DNA of 64,000 nucleotides from positions 10,754 through 74,753 of the forward strand of contig CAMLOU010000001.1 in assembly GCA_946481735.1 (NCBI GenBank), in the 5' to 3' direction. Below the pieces are notes generated by a model. The model was not told where the DNA came from. It saw nothing but the letters and a program-made list of their open reading frames with translations, and made no database searches. This document shows positions 43,874-52,501 of the stretch, in pieces. The number at the start of each line of letters is the position of its first letter. Position 1 is the first letter of the stretch. The DNA comes from an uncultured Cellvibrio sp. Lineage in GTDB: Bacteria > Pseudomonadota > Gammaproteobacteria > Pseudomonadales > Cellvibrionaceae. The translations under genes were made by a program, and so were the position numbers.

Positions 43874-45322
43874 TTAATTTTTCCAGAAGGCTTTGGAAAA
43901 TATGACCAGCAAGGTTAAAAACTCCAGGCGACCCAGCAGCATGCCGACGGACAAGGCCCACTTGGCAATCTCGCTGAGGGATTCAAAATTTCCGGCAGGG
44001 CCGATGATGTTGCCCAGCCCGGGGCCGACGTTGGTCAGCGCCGTAGCGGCCCCGGTGATACTGGTGAGCAGGTCAAGCCCGGTAGCAGCAAGTATGGCAG
44101 AGATCACCACCCAGGACAGCGCCATCATTAACATAAACGCCACAGAAGACGAGATGATTTCCGGGCTCACCAGACGATTATTGTAACGGTGACGGATCAC
44201 GGCGCGCGGATGAATAGCCGTCATAAATTGGACCCTTACCATGCCCGCCAGCAGCTGCAGGCGGAAGATTTTTAATCCGCCGCTGGTGGAGCCGGAACAA
44301 CCGCCGATAAATGTACAAAAGAAAAATACCAGCACCGCCAGCGGTCCCCACAATTGGTAATCGGTGGATGCGTAGCCGCAGGTTGTAATGACAGAAACCA
44401 GATTAAAAGTCGATGCGGTAATGGCACGAATGGCTGAGTCTCCTTCACGCCATATCGGTATGGCGAGCACTATGGCCGTTGCCGAGACAATCAACAGCAA
44501 GCCGCGCACTTGTGAGTCGTGCAATAAAAGAAACTTGCCATGCATAAACCAGCGAACAAACAAGACAAACGGCATGGCACCCAGCAACATAAAAAGAATG
44601 GCAACCCAGTGACTGACGAGGTTGGAGAATTGTCCGAAGGAACTGTCGGATGTGGAGTAGCCACCCGTAGACACCGTGGTCATTGCGTGGTTAATGGCAT
44701 TGAACCAGTCCATGCCCGTCAAACGGTAACTCACCATGCACAGCAAGGACAAAACCAGATAACAATACACCATGGCTTTAATCAGGCTGTGGGCACGTGG
44801 TGTCGCTTTTTCAGACCAGTCTGAAGACTCGGTTTTGAATAATCGCATACCGCCGACACGTAGAAACGGCAGCACAGCCACCGCCATACCGATCACTCCG
44901 ATGCCGCCCATCCATTGCAGCAAGGATCGCCACAACAACAGGTCGGGTGCCATGTTATCCAAGCCGATCAGGACGGTGGAACCGGTGGTTGTAACGCCGG
45001 AAACCGATTCAAAAAATGCATTGGTCAGTGTGAGTGGTTGTTGGATCAGCAGAAACGGTAAGCAGCCGAACGCCGATACACCCAGCCAGGCCACCGAGGT
45101 GGTCAGGAACACCTGGCGCGGTGCAATATTGTGAGCTTTGGCATGGCGACCGAGGAGCAGGCCACCGATGCCGGCACCGCAGGTAATGGCTGCTGAAAAG
45201 AAAAACGGTAACTGATCACCGGTATCGTAGATGCTCGCGAGCGCGAGTGGCCACAACATAAAAAATGCCTGGATATTCAGGATTACGCCCAGGATGAGCC
45301 ACATCGGACCAAAGAGTTTCAT
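43874..45322 (-). CDS. trkH: Trk potassium uptake channel subunit TrkH
   Basis: The product, about 482 residues, is the K+ translocating subunit. The four M-P-M selectivity loops can be read in order: SGVTTTGST, TVSTGGYST, TTCGYAST and LTNVGPGLG, each with the key glycine. Helix M3C has the GGCSGSTSGGLKIFR gate region. I start it at the ATG at 45322; a TTG at 45340 is in frame but unlikely. TrkA, the cytoplasmic NAD-binding partner, is not in this operon. It leads a three-gene operon with the short KdpD and KdpE. Confidence 0.93.
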   Translation of the reverse strand: MKLFGPMWLILGVILNIQAFFMLWPLALASIYDTGDQLPFFFSAAITCGAGIGGLLLGRHAKAHNIAPRQVFLTTSVAWLGVSAFGCLPFLLIQQPLTLTNAFFESVSGVTTTGSTVLIGLDNMAPDLLLWRSLLQWMGGIGVIGMAVAVLPFLRVGGMRLFKTESSDWSEKATPRAHSLIKAMVYCYLVLSLLCMVSYRLTGMDWFNAINHAMTTVSTGGYSTSDSSFGQFSNLVSHWVAILFMLLGAMPFVLFVRWFMHGKFLLLHDSQVRGLLLIVSATAIVLAIPIWREGDSAIRAITASTFNLVSVITTCGYASTDYQLWGPLAVLVFFFCTFIGGCSGSTSGGLKIFRLQLLAGMVRVQFMTAIHPRAVIRHRYNNRLVSPEIISSSVAFMLMMALSWVVISAILAATGLDLLTSITGAATALTNVGPGLGNIIGPAGNFESLSEIAKWALSVGMLLGRLEFLTLLVIFSKAFWKN

Positions 45323-45437
45323 ATCTGCACGTGTTAGCAAAAAGGAAACTCATGGTACGAAGGCAGTGCATAAAAATGCTATGTCAGTTATTGGCCGGTG
45401 CGTAAATTCTGCGTAAACAACATGCACCCTCGATGAT

Positions 45438-45467
45438 ATAACCCAACCGCTAATAGGGTTGGGTTAT
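45438..45467 (-). terminator. Hairpin at the end of the GH15-like gene
   Basis: ATAACCCAACC (45438-45448) pairs with GGTTGGGTTAT (45457-45467). The stem includes the gene's stop codon, and no T run follows it, so it may protect the 3' end rather than terminate. Confidence 0.45.
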
Positions 45468-48400
45468 GTCGGCATACACCAGCGTCACATACAGGTTGAA
45501 GATGTGTGGTGACTGGCGCATCAGCGCGTCCAGGTCGCGCCCAAACAAGGGGTGTTTGTCCTTGTGTTCCGCCGCAAAACGTTTTGCGGCTTTTTCAAGA
45601 ACTTCGCTGAATACCAGTGGCTGGTTGAAGCGCACTTGCGGATTGTTGATACAAAATTGCGTGTAGGCATACAGGGCTTCCACCACAGCACTTTTATAGT
45701 ACGCCGGGTGAAGTTGGTGGGTCAGGTGATCAATAAGGTGGGCAAAGCTGGCCTCTCCCGGCGTCATGGAACTGCGGATAACTTCACAATCCAGCACAAA
45801 GTCAGCACAGTTGGCATCACCAAAGATAAGTTTGGGGGTAAACATCAAGCTGTGCCAGATATCGTGCAGAAAGCTATCGTCAAAGTGGGTAATCAGCCCC
45901 CGTGCAATACGCCACTCCAGCCAGTCCGTATCAACGGCGTTGGCCATCTTGTCTTGCAGGATATCCTGCTCATGGAAAATTTTATAGGGTGCAACGTGAT
46001 TAACGCCCTGGGCAAAAACCCGTTTGCGTGAAATCAGGATGCTTTCCAGCTTGCGCAATAATTTGCAGGGCGATTGCAGACCGAGCCATTCATGCATGGA
46101 TACATCATCGGCATCGCCTTTATCCATCGCATACAGCATGATGAAGTTGCGCAATTGAATGGAGCGCAAGCCATCAAACAGTTTGGGTTCGATACGAATC
46201 AGGTAACCAATCGCGGATAACAGCTCCAGTACCAGGGTGCGCTCCAGGGGATCGGGGAAGATGTGTTGTACATTGTCAAAGAAACTTTTATTGGAGAACG
46301 ATTGATCCACCTTGATCTCGGTGAAATTTTTATCGCCGACAATGATCGACAGGTTGCGTGCCGCGATCAGGGTGAGGCTGTCCGTGAGTTCGATTAACGA
46401 ATAATTCAAATGGCCAAAGCACAGGCGTGCAACTAACCAATAATTGCGTTGCTCGGCGCGGCGATAAATTTCCTTGAGAAAATCTTTCACCAGGACAAGG
46501 TGGCCGTCTTTGGCAATGTTGTCGGTCAATGACAGGTCTTTGGTAAATTGCACCAGGCGGCGATAGGTAATAATTTCACTTTGTTCGTTAAATTCATCGA
46601 ATATTTTTTTTGCGGGAGCGCGCAAAAACTCGCTGCTGACGTGCACTTCATGTTCATGGGATTTTTGCAGCGATTGAGTGCTGACCGAATGAACCTGCAG
46701 GTGCGGAACACTTAAATGATTAACCCGCGAAGCCCGATAGGCCAGGTTGGCCGACGCATAACCGATGTAGTCATGCTTGCTGCGCAACTGCAGTTCTTGC
46801 AGGGTTGTAAACAGTTCTTCCGCGTTGGGAATATGAGCAAGGTGTTGATCAATCAATAAGGTGAAAACCGCCACTTCGGGGCTCAGCCAATGCTTGTAGA
46901 TGTGCGCGATCTCTTCCGTAATCACCTGGCTCATCAGGTGCGCATCGTACATTCGGTAATCTTCCCGCTCACTTTGGATGGAAGACAGGCAGAGGTACAC
47001 CTTGTTATTTATCTCGTAGGTCTGGGAGGTCGCCAGGCTTTGCAGGCGACGGCGAGGACGGCCAGTGAGTCCGAGGGATTTGTTTTCCCCGACATGGGCG
47101 TAGACTTCGGTTAACGCCGGTGCGGAGGCAACAGCCATCGGCTTGATATCTTGCAAACTTTCGGCGATAACGCCGTGACGGGCAAGATGTTGCTTAACCT
47201 CATCATTTTCCGCGAGTACCACCAGCGCAATTTGCGACTTTATAAACTTGGTCGAGCGGCGGCGCATCTTTAACGGATCAAGATCGTCGCTGCGCAACAA
47301 GCCTTCATCCATCATCAATCCGGTGAGGTAAAGACTCTGGGCCCACACCAGGGGTACGTTATCGTTGGGCAGTCGTTTTTGTGAGCGGGGATTTTTCTTT
47401 TCGGCGGCAATATTTTCCAGGGGCACATAATAAAGTTCGGGTAACAAACCAAAACCGTCGCGAAATACCAACAAGGATTCCAGTTTCTGGCGGTAATATT
47501 TTGCCGTGGTCAGCGTGCCGTCAAACAACGCGTTGAGGTATAAGTAGGTGTAAAACAGCGGCCACTCGGATTCGATGTGCTCAAAATTTGCCAGCTCCGA
47601 ATGTTCATAATAAATGCGCGAACTCTCTTCCAATACCGTTTGGTGACCATCCCATAAAAAACGTTTGCAACCATAGTTGCCGCCCAGCTTGGTCAATATA
47701 GCGTCGCGGGTTTGGGTGGCGAGCGTTTCTTTTCCGACGGCGAACGCCGGGAATCCGATGATACTCAGTAGCGCGCTATCCGATTCTTTTGACAGGGATT
47801 CGCGCGGTAATAGCGAGGCGAGGGTGCTGCGCGCCAAGGCTACGGCGTCGGCAATCACATGGATCGTTGCGCGCTTGTTGGCATGTTCACCAAATAAATT
47901 AAAACCATCCAGCGCTTGCAGCGCCGCTTTTGCCATGCCCACGGAGCTGGCATTGATTTCGGTGCGGCCGTTGTTGATCTTGTTGCCGCGTTCCCAGATG
48001 CCGTAGTCCGGGGTGCGATAGGCACTGGAGATGTAGTACACCAGGTTCTGCACAAAATCCACTTCGTCCGGCGTGCAGACAATTCGCAAGCCGGAACAGG
48101 TCATCTGGGCCAGCATCAGCAAGTAGAGTGAAGTCGCATCAATTTGCAGATGGCCCCAGGCATCGTCGGCCACGACCGGTAAACCGCTGGCGGTGTCGTA
48201 CTTGGCGTGAAGGGCGTCGTTGTTGCTCAGGCTGTACTTGAAGGCTTCCACCTTGTTCGCCTGGCGCATCATGGACTGCAACAATCCGCGCATGAGTTTG
48301 ATGGTGGATTGTTCCAGTAAATCACTTTTACTGCTTTCCCCCTGACGCCGGAATGCAACGCTCAACCCCCAGACGCAGATGACCGAATAAACATTGTCAC

Positions 48401-48539
48401 GCACCCAGGCATCAGTGTAATTGCCGTGGTTGTTGACTGCTGTACTGGCGGGAAGTAACCCGGTGACCGGGTGTTGCCGACTGAGGATGACAGTATCGAT
48501 TTCGCGAAATAACTGCTCTAACAAATGGGTGTGCTTCAT
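45450..48539 (-). CDS. Glycoside hydrolase family 15-related protein (phosphorylase kinase alpha/beta-like)
   Basis: The 1029-residue cytoplasmic protein begins with an (alpha/alpha)-barrel of the glucoamylase clan: NHGNYTDAWVRDNVYSVICVWGL in the first 60 residues, DDAWGHLQIDATSLYLLML near 140 and the EINASSVGMAKAAL helix near 215. This wording matches eukaryotic phosphorylase kinase regulatory subunits and their bacterial relatives. The C-terminal 500 residues have no motif known to me. It may bind or hydrolyse alpha-glucans, or act as a regulator. No glycogen genes are adjacent. It lies alone. Confidence 0.8.
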   Translation of the reverse strand: MKHTHLLEQLFREIDTVILSRQHPVTGLLPASTAVNNHGNYTDAWVRDNVYSVICVWGLSVAFRRQGESSKSDLLEQSTIKLMRGLLQSMMRQANKVEAFKYSLSNNDALHAKYDTASGLPVVADDAWGHLQIDATSLYLLMLAQMTCSGLRIVCTPDEVDFVQNLVYYISSAYRTPDYGIWERGNKINNGRTEINASSVGMAKAALQALDGFNLFGEHANKRATIHVIADAVALARSTLASLLPRESLSKESDSALLSIIGFPAFAVGKETLATQTRDAILTKLGGNYGCKRFLWDGHQTVLEESSRIYYEHSELANFEHIESEWPLFYTYLYLNALFDGTLTTAKYYRQKLESLLVFRDGFGLLPELYYVPLENIAAEKKNPRSQKRLPNDNVPLVWAQSLYLTGLMMDEGLLRSDDLDPLKMRRRSTKFIKSQIALVVLAENDEVKQHLARHGVIAESLQDIKPMAVASAPALTEVYAHVGENKSLGLTGRPRRRLQSLATSQTYEINNKVYLCLSSIQSEREDYRMYDAHLMSQVITEEIAHIYKHWLSPEVAVFTLLIDQHLAHIPNAEELFTTLQELQLRSKHDYIGYASANLAYRASRVNHLSVPHLQVHSVSTQSLQKSHEHEVHVSSEFLRAPAKKIFDEFNEQSEIITYRRLVQFTKDLSLTDNIAKDGHLVLVKDFLKEIYRRAEQRNYWLVARLCFGHLNYSLIELTDSLTLIAARNLSIIVGDKNFTEIKVDQSFSNKSFFDNVQHIFPDPLERTLVLELLSAIGYLIRIEPKLFDGLRSIQLRNFIMLYAMDKGDADDVSMHEWLGLQSPCKLLRKLESILISRKRVFAQGVNHVAPYKIFHEQDILQDKMANAVDTDWLEWRIARGLITHFDDSFLHDIWHSLMFTPKLIFGDANCADFVLDCEVIRSSMTPGEASFAHLIDHLTHQLHPAYYKSAVVEALYAYTQFCINNPQVRFNQPLVFSEVLEKAAKRFAAEHKDKHPLFGRDLDALMRQSPHIFNLYVTLVYADITQPY

Positions 48540-48859
48540 AACAACTCATGAACCCTGTGTTTTCGGATGGCCGGGCCAGTTCCAGGCGACAAAAACGGCG
48601 GCGGCCCTGCTTATACTAGCCCAGCTTAGTCGATACGTTGACGAATCTCTGTGGCTTTAGCAGCAAAATTCACGCCTGAAGATGCCAGTGACAGGAGCGC
48701 GCGGGCTTTGTTCATTTGCTGAGCGGAAAGAGCCCGTTGAGGGCGCCATGATGTGGTTTTTCACGCCTGATACAGCTAGGGATCATGGGTATTAGCGAAG
48801 CGGCATAACAGTCAGCCAGTATTTTGGACAGCTGTGCCCTTAACCGGTGCGCTTGCTGT
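48540..48859. other. Intergenic region between GH15-like gene and TPR operon end
   Basis: This 320-base gap lies between two minus-strand units. It should hold the promoter of the GH15-like gene and the end of the TPR operon. I see no clear terminator, promoter pair or ORF. Confidence 0.4.
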
Positions 48860-49123
48860 TTATTCGTTGACCTTTACATCCTGTTGGTCGTGTTGGAGAT
48901 CTGCGGGTACCACGGGCGTGTATAACGCACCAAAAAAATCATGCAGCACCAGCTTTTGTTCGGTATCCCGCGTACTTTCCATATCCTTCCAGGGCACGAC
49001 GTACAAAATCTGGGGTAACTCCTGATTGCCCTTGATGCGGGTCGTTTCCAGTTCAATGCGGTCCTCGGCTGACCAGGCGGGCAGGGCAAATATCACGAGT
49101 GTGGCAACCAGACTGTATTTCAT
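48860..49123 (-). CDS. Small exported protein of unknown function, last gene of TPR operon
   Basis: The 87-residue protein has a signal peptide (MKYSLVATLVIFALPAWSA) and a mature part of about 68 residues with ELPQILYVVPWKD, acidic flanks and no cysteine. I know no domain for it. Its ATG overlaps the stop of the TPR lipoprotein gene by 4 bases (ATGA), so it is a true part of the operon. It may be a periplasmic subunit or adaptor of the same complex. Confidence 0.7.
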   Translation of the reverse strand: MKYSLVATLVIFALPAWSAEDRIELETTRIKGNQELPQILYVVPWKDMESTRDTEQKLVLHDFFGALYTPVVPADLQHDQQDVKVNE

Positions 49124-49725
49124 CCTTCACCTCGACGTTTTACTGTCAATTTCAATTCTTCCACCCAGGCACTGGTGGCTTTGTCTTCTTCCTGGGTCAA
49201 CGCCAGGTAACGCTGATAATGTTCCACCGCCTGGCTGATATCCTGATAAAAAATATCGTAGAGCAACGCCAGGTTGTAATGAGCGTCGGAAAAATGCTGG
49301 TTGAGCTTTAAGGCAGTGCGATAGCTTTTTTCGGCGGCACTGTAGTCCCCTTGGTCGACCGCGATCAACCCCGCGAGATTGTACGCTTCGGCAATATCGC
49401 CATTCAGGTTTTGCACATAGGCAAGGGTTGCTTTGGCATCGTCCAAACGCTGATCCTGGTATTGGGCAATCGCCAGGTTGAGCCAGAGGCCAGGCTGCCC
49501 CGAGTGAGCCTGTGTCAGTTTTTTCAGGCTGCTGATGGCTTTTCCTGCGTCACCTTGCTCCATACGCGCGAGCGCCTCGCGATAATTTTTGGCCTCACCG
49601 GGCGTTAGCGTAGTGGGGATTGCGCTTACAGTGTCCGGGCTTTTCTCCGTCGGAGATTGGGTCGCACAACCCGCCAACGCCAACAGGAACAGGCCGAACA
49701 CCCAATGTCGCTGGTTAAATCTCAT
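49120..49725 (-). CDS. TPR lipoprotein
   Basis: From the ATG at 49725 the 201-residue product has lipobox LAGC (after MRFNQRHWVFGLFLLA) and four or so tetratricopeptide repeats at about residues 45-180, such as GLWLNLAIAQYQDQRLDDA and SDAHYNLALLYDIF. GGGAG lies 9 bases upstream, and the ATG overlaps the preceding stop by 11 bases. Size and layout recall PilF-type lipoproteins, but no pilus gene is near. It should be anchored in the outer membrane and serve as a scaffold. Confidence 0.8.
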   Translation of the reverse strand: MRFNQRHWVFGLFLLALAGCATQSPTEKSPDTVSAIPTTLTPGEAKNYREALARMEQGDAGKAISSLKKLTQAHSGQPGLWLNLAIAQYQDQRLDDAKATLAYVQNLNGDIAEAYNLAGLIAVDQGDYSAAEKSYRTALKLNQHFSDAHYNLALLYDIFYQDISQAVEHYQRYLALTQEEDKATSAWVEELKLTVKRRGEG

Positions 49726-52501
49726 GGCGATAAACTCCCAATTTACCCTTGCGGTCATAGCGTACCGGGAAAAGTGTTACCAGCGCCTTACGGCTTTCAT
49801 TGATCCACTCGCTGCGGGTGCCGTCTTTGGTGCGGGCCAGATTGATCTCATAAAACTCAATGGCTTTTTCTTCAAATGGAAATGCCTGGTCTTCGATCAG
49901 GATATTGTATTGCTCCAGCTCTTCACCCTTCAGGTGTCTGGGCCGTTCCGAGTCGAGCAAGGCGCTGGCAAAATGCTGGTAAATCTTACCGATGGCATAG
50001 GTTGACTCGGTAGTGATATCCGGATGGCTGTAAACAGATGCCTGACCGTACAAGGCGATAGCGTCTTGCATTAGTTTTTTCTTAACCCGCAGGTTTTCAG
50101 TCAGGGGTTCCACCAACTGGCGACGCTCAAACAACTGGTGCTTTTGTTTGGCCAGATCAAGTGTAATGCGCGACGCAATAAAGTTGGTGCGCTCCGTTTT
50201 ATTGTTCTTGCTGGCTTGTTTGTCGGCCAGGGCAATTTTTTCCTGCCAGAACACCACTTTATCCTGCTCGCGCGTCTTTTGATAAAGCTGGGTTAATTTA
50301 TACATGGCTTCCATGTATTGCGGATAGGGTCGTGTGTAGGTGTTGGCATAGGTGCGATAGGAGCGAATTGCGGCCTCGTGATTATTTTTGGATTCATACA
50401 ATTCTGCTGCCTGCCAGAGCGCTGCCATCTTCACGTCCTGATTGTCTTCCTGTGCAGAAATCTGCTCAAAGGCTTGTGCCGCTTTTACGCCGTCACCGGC
50501 TTTCAGATAAGCCGTTGATAACTGTCGGGTGGCATCTTTATTCAGAGCATGTTTCGGATAAAGCTGCTGGAACTGCTGAATATACGCGATAGCCCCCTGC
50601 CATTGTTCATGCTTCATCGATAGTGCAATCGCTTCATACAGTGATGTTGGTGCTATCTCTGATGACGGGACGCGCTGGGCTACGCGCGCGTAATCCTGAA
50701 TACCTTCAGCCAGACGATTTTCTTTTACATTCAGCTCCGCCTGTTGATAGATCGACAAGGCCAGATTATCGCTAACGCGGCGTTGCTGCTCCCGCCCCAG
50801 CGGTTGGCTGAGTAAATCGGCAAAGATATTTTCGGCCTCCCGGTGATTGGCCATTTTTAAATAAGCCAGCCCTTTGAGCAGGTTGGCATCATAAAGCGTG
50901 GCGTCAGCGGTACTGTCCGGCAAGGTGTTGGTCAGTGCAATGGCGTCCGCGTAACGTTGATGGTTGAAAGCCAGTTCCGCCGCATGCAGCGCAACCTGTT
51001 GGTAGCGCGGTTCGGTCTGGTAAAGCTGGGCTGAGGTCAAGGCATATTGGATATGCTTGTCCAGCCAGACCGGATTATTTTTATCGGCTTCGTATAATTT
51101 ATCTGATAGCACAATCGTGGCGTAGGCAGCTTCCTTGTTCAGCACGATATCGCCGTCGTAAGCGGCCAGCGCAAAATAATGGATGGCATCCTGGTGGCGA
51201 TGCTCGGCGGTGAGCAGTTCAGCATAAAGGGTATAGACTTTATCCTGTTGCGCGTAGGCGGTGTAGTGTTGCAAGTAACGTTGATACCAGGTATTCGCCT
51301 GGGCAAAGGCCGCCGGCTTTTTGGATTGCTGATAATCCTCCTGGTGCCAGGCGGCGACCTGCAAGATATGATTGCGCAGGGCATCTGCAATTAATTTTTG
51401 CTCGGCCGCATTGTTTGCCGTTTGCCAGTAGGCACTGTCGGGCTGGAAACGGTTGTAAACAATTTCCATGGTTTCCTGAAAGCGTGCTTTGAATTTGCCC
51501 AGCTTCCAGATGTCAATCTGTTGCAAATACGCGAGCGGCACTTTGGGCGAATCGGGATTGGCTGCAATAAATTCCTGCAAGGTTTCTGCCGCGTCCGAGT
51601 AGCGCTCCTGCTTCAGGTAAATATCACTGATCACCTTGTAGGTATGATAGAGATACTGAAAATCAGCTTCATCAGAAAAATATTCTTGCAAAATGTCAGT
51701 GCTGTCGAGATTGGCAAAGGTTAAGCCGATCGCGCGGAAATATTCATCGAATTGATCTTTTTCGCTGCTGGACAACGTATCGACATCGCCGAACTGATGA
51801 TGTTTGAGCGCTGCAAGATAATCATCAGCCGCTTCCAGGTAGAGCGCTTGCTTATAACGGGCCCAACCGCGTTTGAACAGCGAGCGTTCGTAAAAAACAT
51901 CGCCTATTGAGGTAAAGATAGCTTCTGTATAAGCGTCTTCAGCGGTGATGTAATCCCCTTGGATAAAAGCATTTTCACCGATACGGAATTGTGCTTCCGC
52001 GTAGTAAGGCGAGGCAGGGTAGGTTGCACATAAACGCTCAAGGGCTGCGAGGGATTCTTCATGGTTGCCAAGCTGGTCATGTGTGCGTGCCAGCTGGTAC
52101 AGCGTTTTGTCGTTGCCTTTGGCATCGGGATATTCACGCAGGGAGGTTTGCAGCAGGCTCAGTGTTTTCTCCAACGATTCCCGATAGATACGGTCTTCAG
52201 TATCTTCCTGATCCTGAGTATTTTTTACCAGCTCGTTGATACGTTTCATCTCCAGCTCGGCCAGGCGATTAATTGCTGAGAGCCGGGATTTATCATCAGC
52301 CGGTGCTGATTGTATGTAGTTGTAATAAGCCTCCTTGATTTCCTCTTCGCTCTTCGGTTTAACGAAGACTTCGTTCTGCGCGACATTTTCGCCTTGGACA
52401 TCCAGGAGGCGCAGGGTTTCTTCCGGTTGTGGTGTACTGCAGCCTTGTGAGAGCAGCAGTCCGGATAGCAGGAGTGAGAAATAAGGTGTGTTACGCATCA
52501 T
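49715..52501 (-). CDS. Large TPR-rich lipoprotein
   Basis: The 928-residue protein has lipobox SQGC after MMRNTPYFSLLLSGLLL and is otherwise a long alpha-solenoid of about twenty tetratricopeptide-like repeats, Tyr-, Gln- and Ala-rich (LYQLARTHDQLGNHEESLAA is one). Its size and lipid anchor resemble the outer-membrane TPR proteins found in gliding and TonB-linked gene sets (AglT/GltE type), though that likeness is general. Its ATG overlaps the upstream stop as ATGA. It is the largest part of the four-gene operon. Confidence 0.78.
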   Translation of the reverse strand: MMRNTPYFSLLLSGLLLSQGCSTPQPEETLRLLDVQGENVAQNEVFVKPKSEEEIKEAYYNYIQSAPADDKSRLSAINRLAELEMKRINELVKNTQDQEDTEDRIYRESLEKTLSLLQTSLREYPDAKGNDKTLYQLARTHDQLGNHEESLAALERLCATYPASPYYAEAQFRIGENAFIQGDYITAEDAYTEAIFTSIGDVFYERSLFKRGWARYKQALYLEAADDYLAALKHHQFGDVDTLSSSEKDQFDEYFRAIGLTFANLDSTDILQEYFSDEADFQYLYHTYKVISDIYLKQERYSDAAETLQEFIAANPDSPKVPLAYLQQIDIWKLGKFKARFQETMEIVYNRFQPDSAYWQTANNAAEQKLIADALRNHILQVAAWHQEDYQQSKKPAAFAQANTWYQRYLQHYTAYAQQDKVYTLYAELLTAEHRHQDAIHYFALAAYDGDIVLNKEAAYATIVLSDKLYEADKNNPVWLDKHIQYALTSAQLYQTEPRYQQVALHAAELAFNHQRYADAIALTNTLPDSTADATLYDANLLKGLAYLKMANHREAENIFADLLSQPLGREQQRRVSDNLALSIYQQAELNVKENRLAEGIQDYARVAQRVPSSEIAPTSLYEAIALSMKHEQWQGAIAYIQQFQQLYPKHALNKDATRQLSTAYLKAGDGVKAAQAFEQISAQEDNQDVKMAALWQAAELYESKNNHEAAIRSYRTYANTYTRPYPQYMEAMYKLTQLYQKTREQDKVVFWQEKIALADKQASKNNKTERTNFIASRITLDLAKQKHQLFERRQLVEPLTENLRVKKKLMQDAIALYGQASVYSHPDITTESTYAIGKIYQHFASALLDSERPRHLKGEELEQYNILIEDQAFPFEEKAIEFYEINLARTKDGTRSEWINESRKALVTLFPVRYDRKGKLGVYRHEI

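Noticed and set aside
45420..45470. Phage attachment site at the palindrome near 45.45 kb
   Set aside because: No integrase or second copy was found nearby, and the stem lies at a gene end as a 3' hairpin would.
49726..49758. Eleven extra residues before the TPR lipoprotein
   Set aside because: They would precede the lipobox signal and push it away from the N-terminus; the ATG at 49725 has GGGAG upstream.
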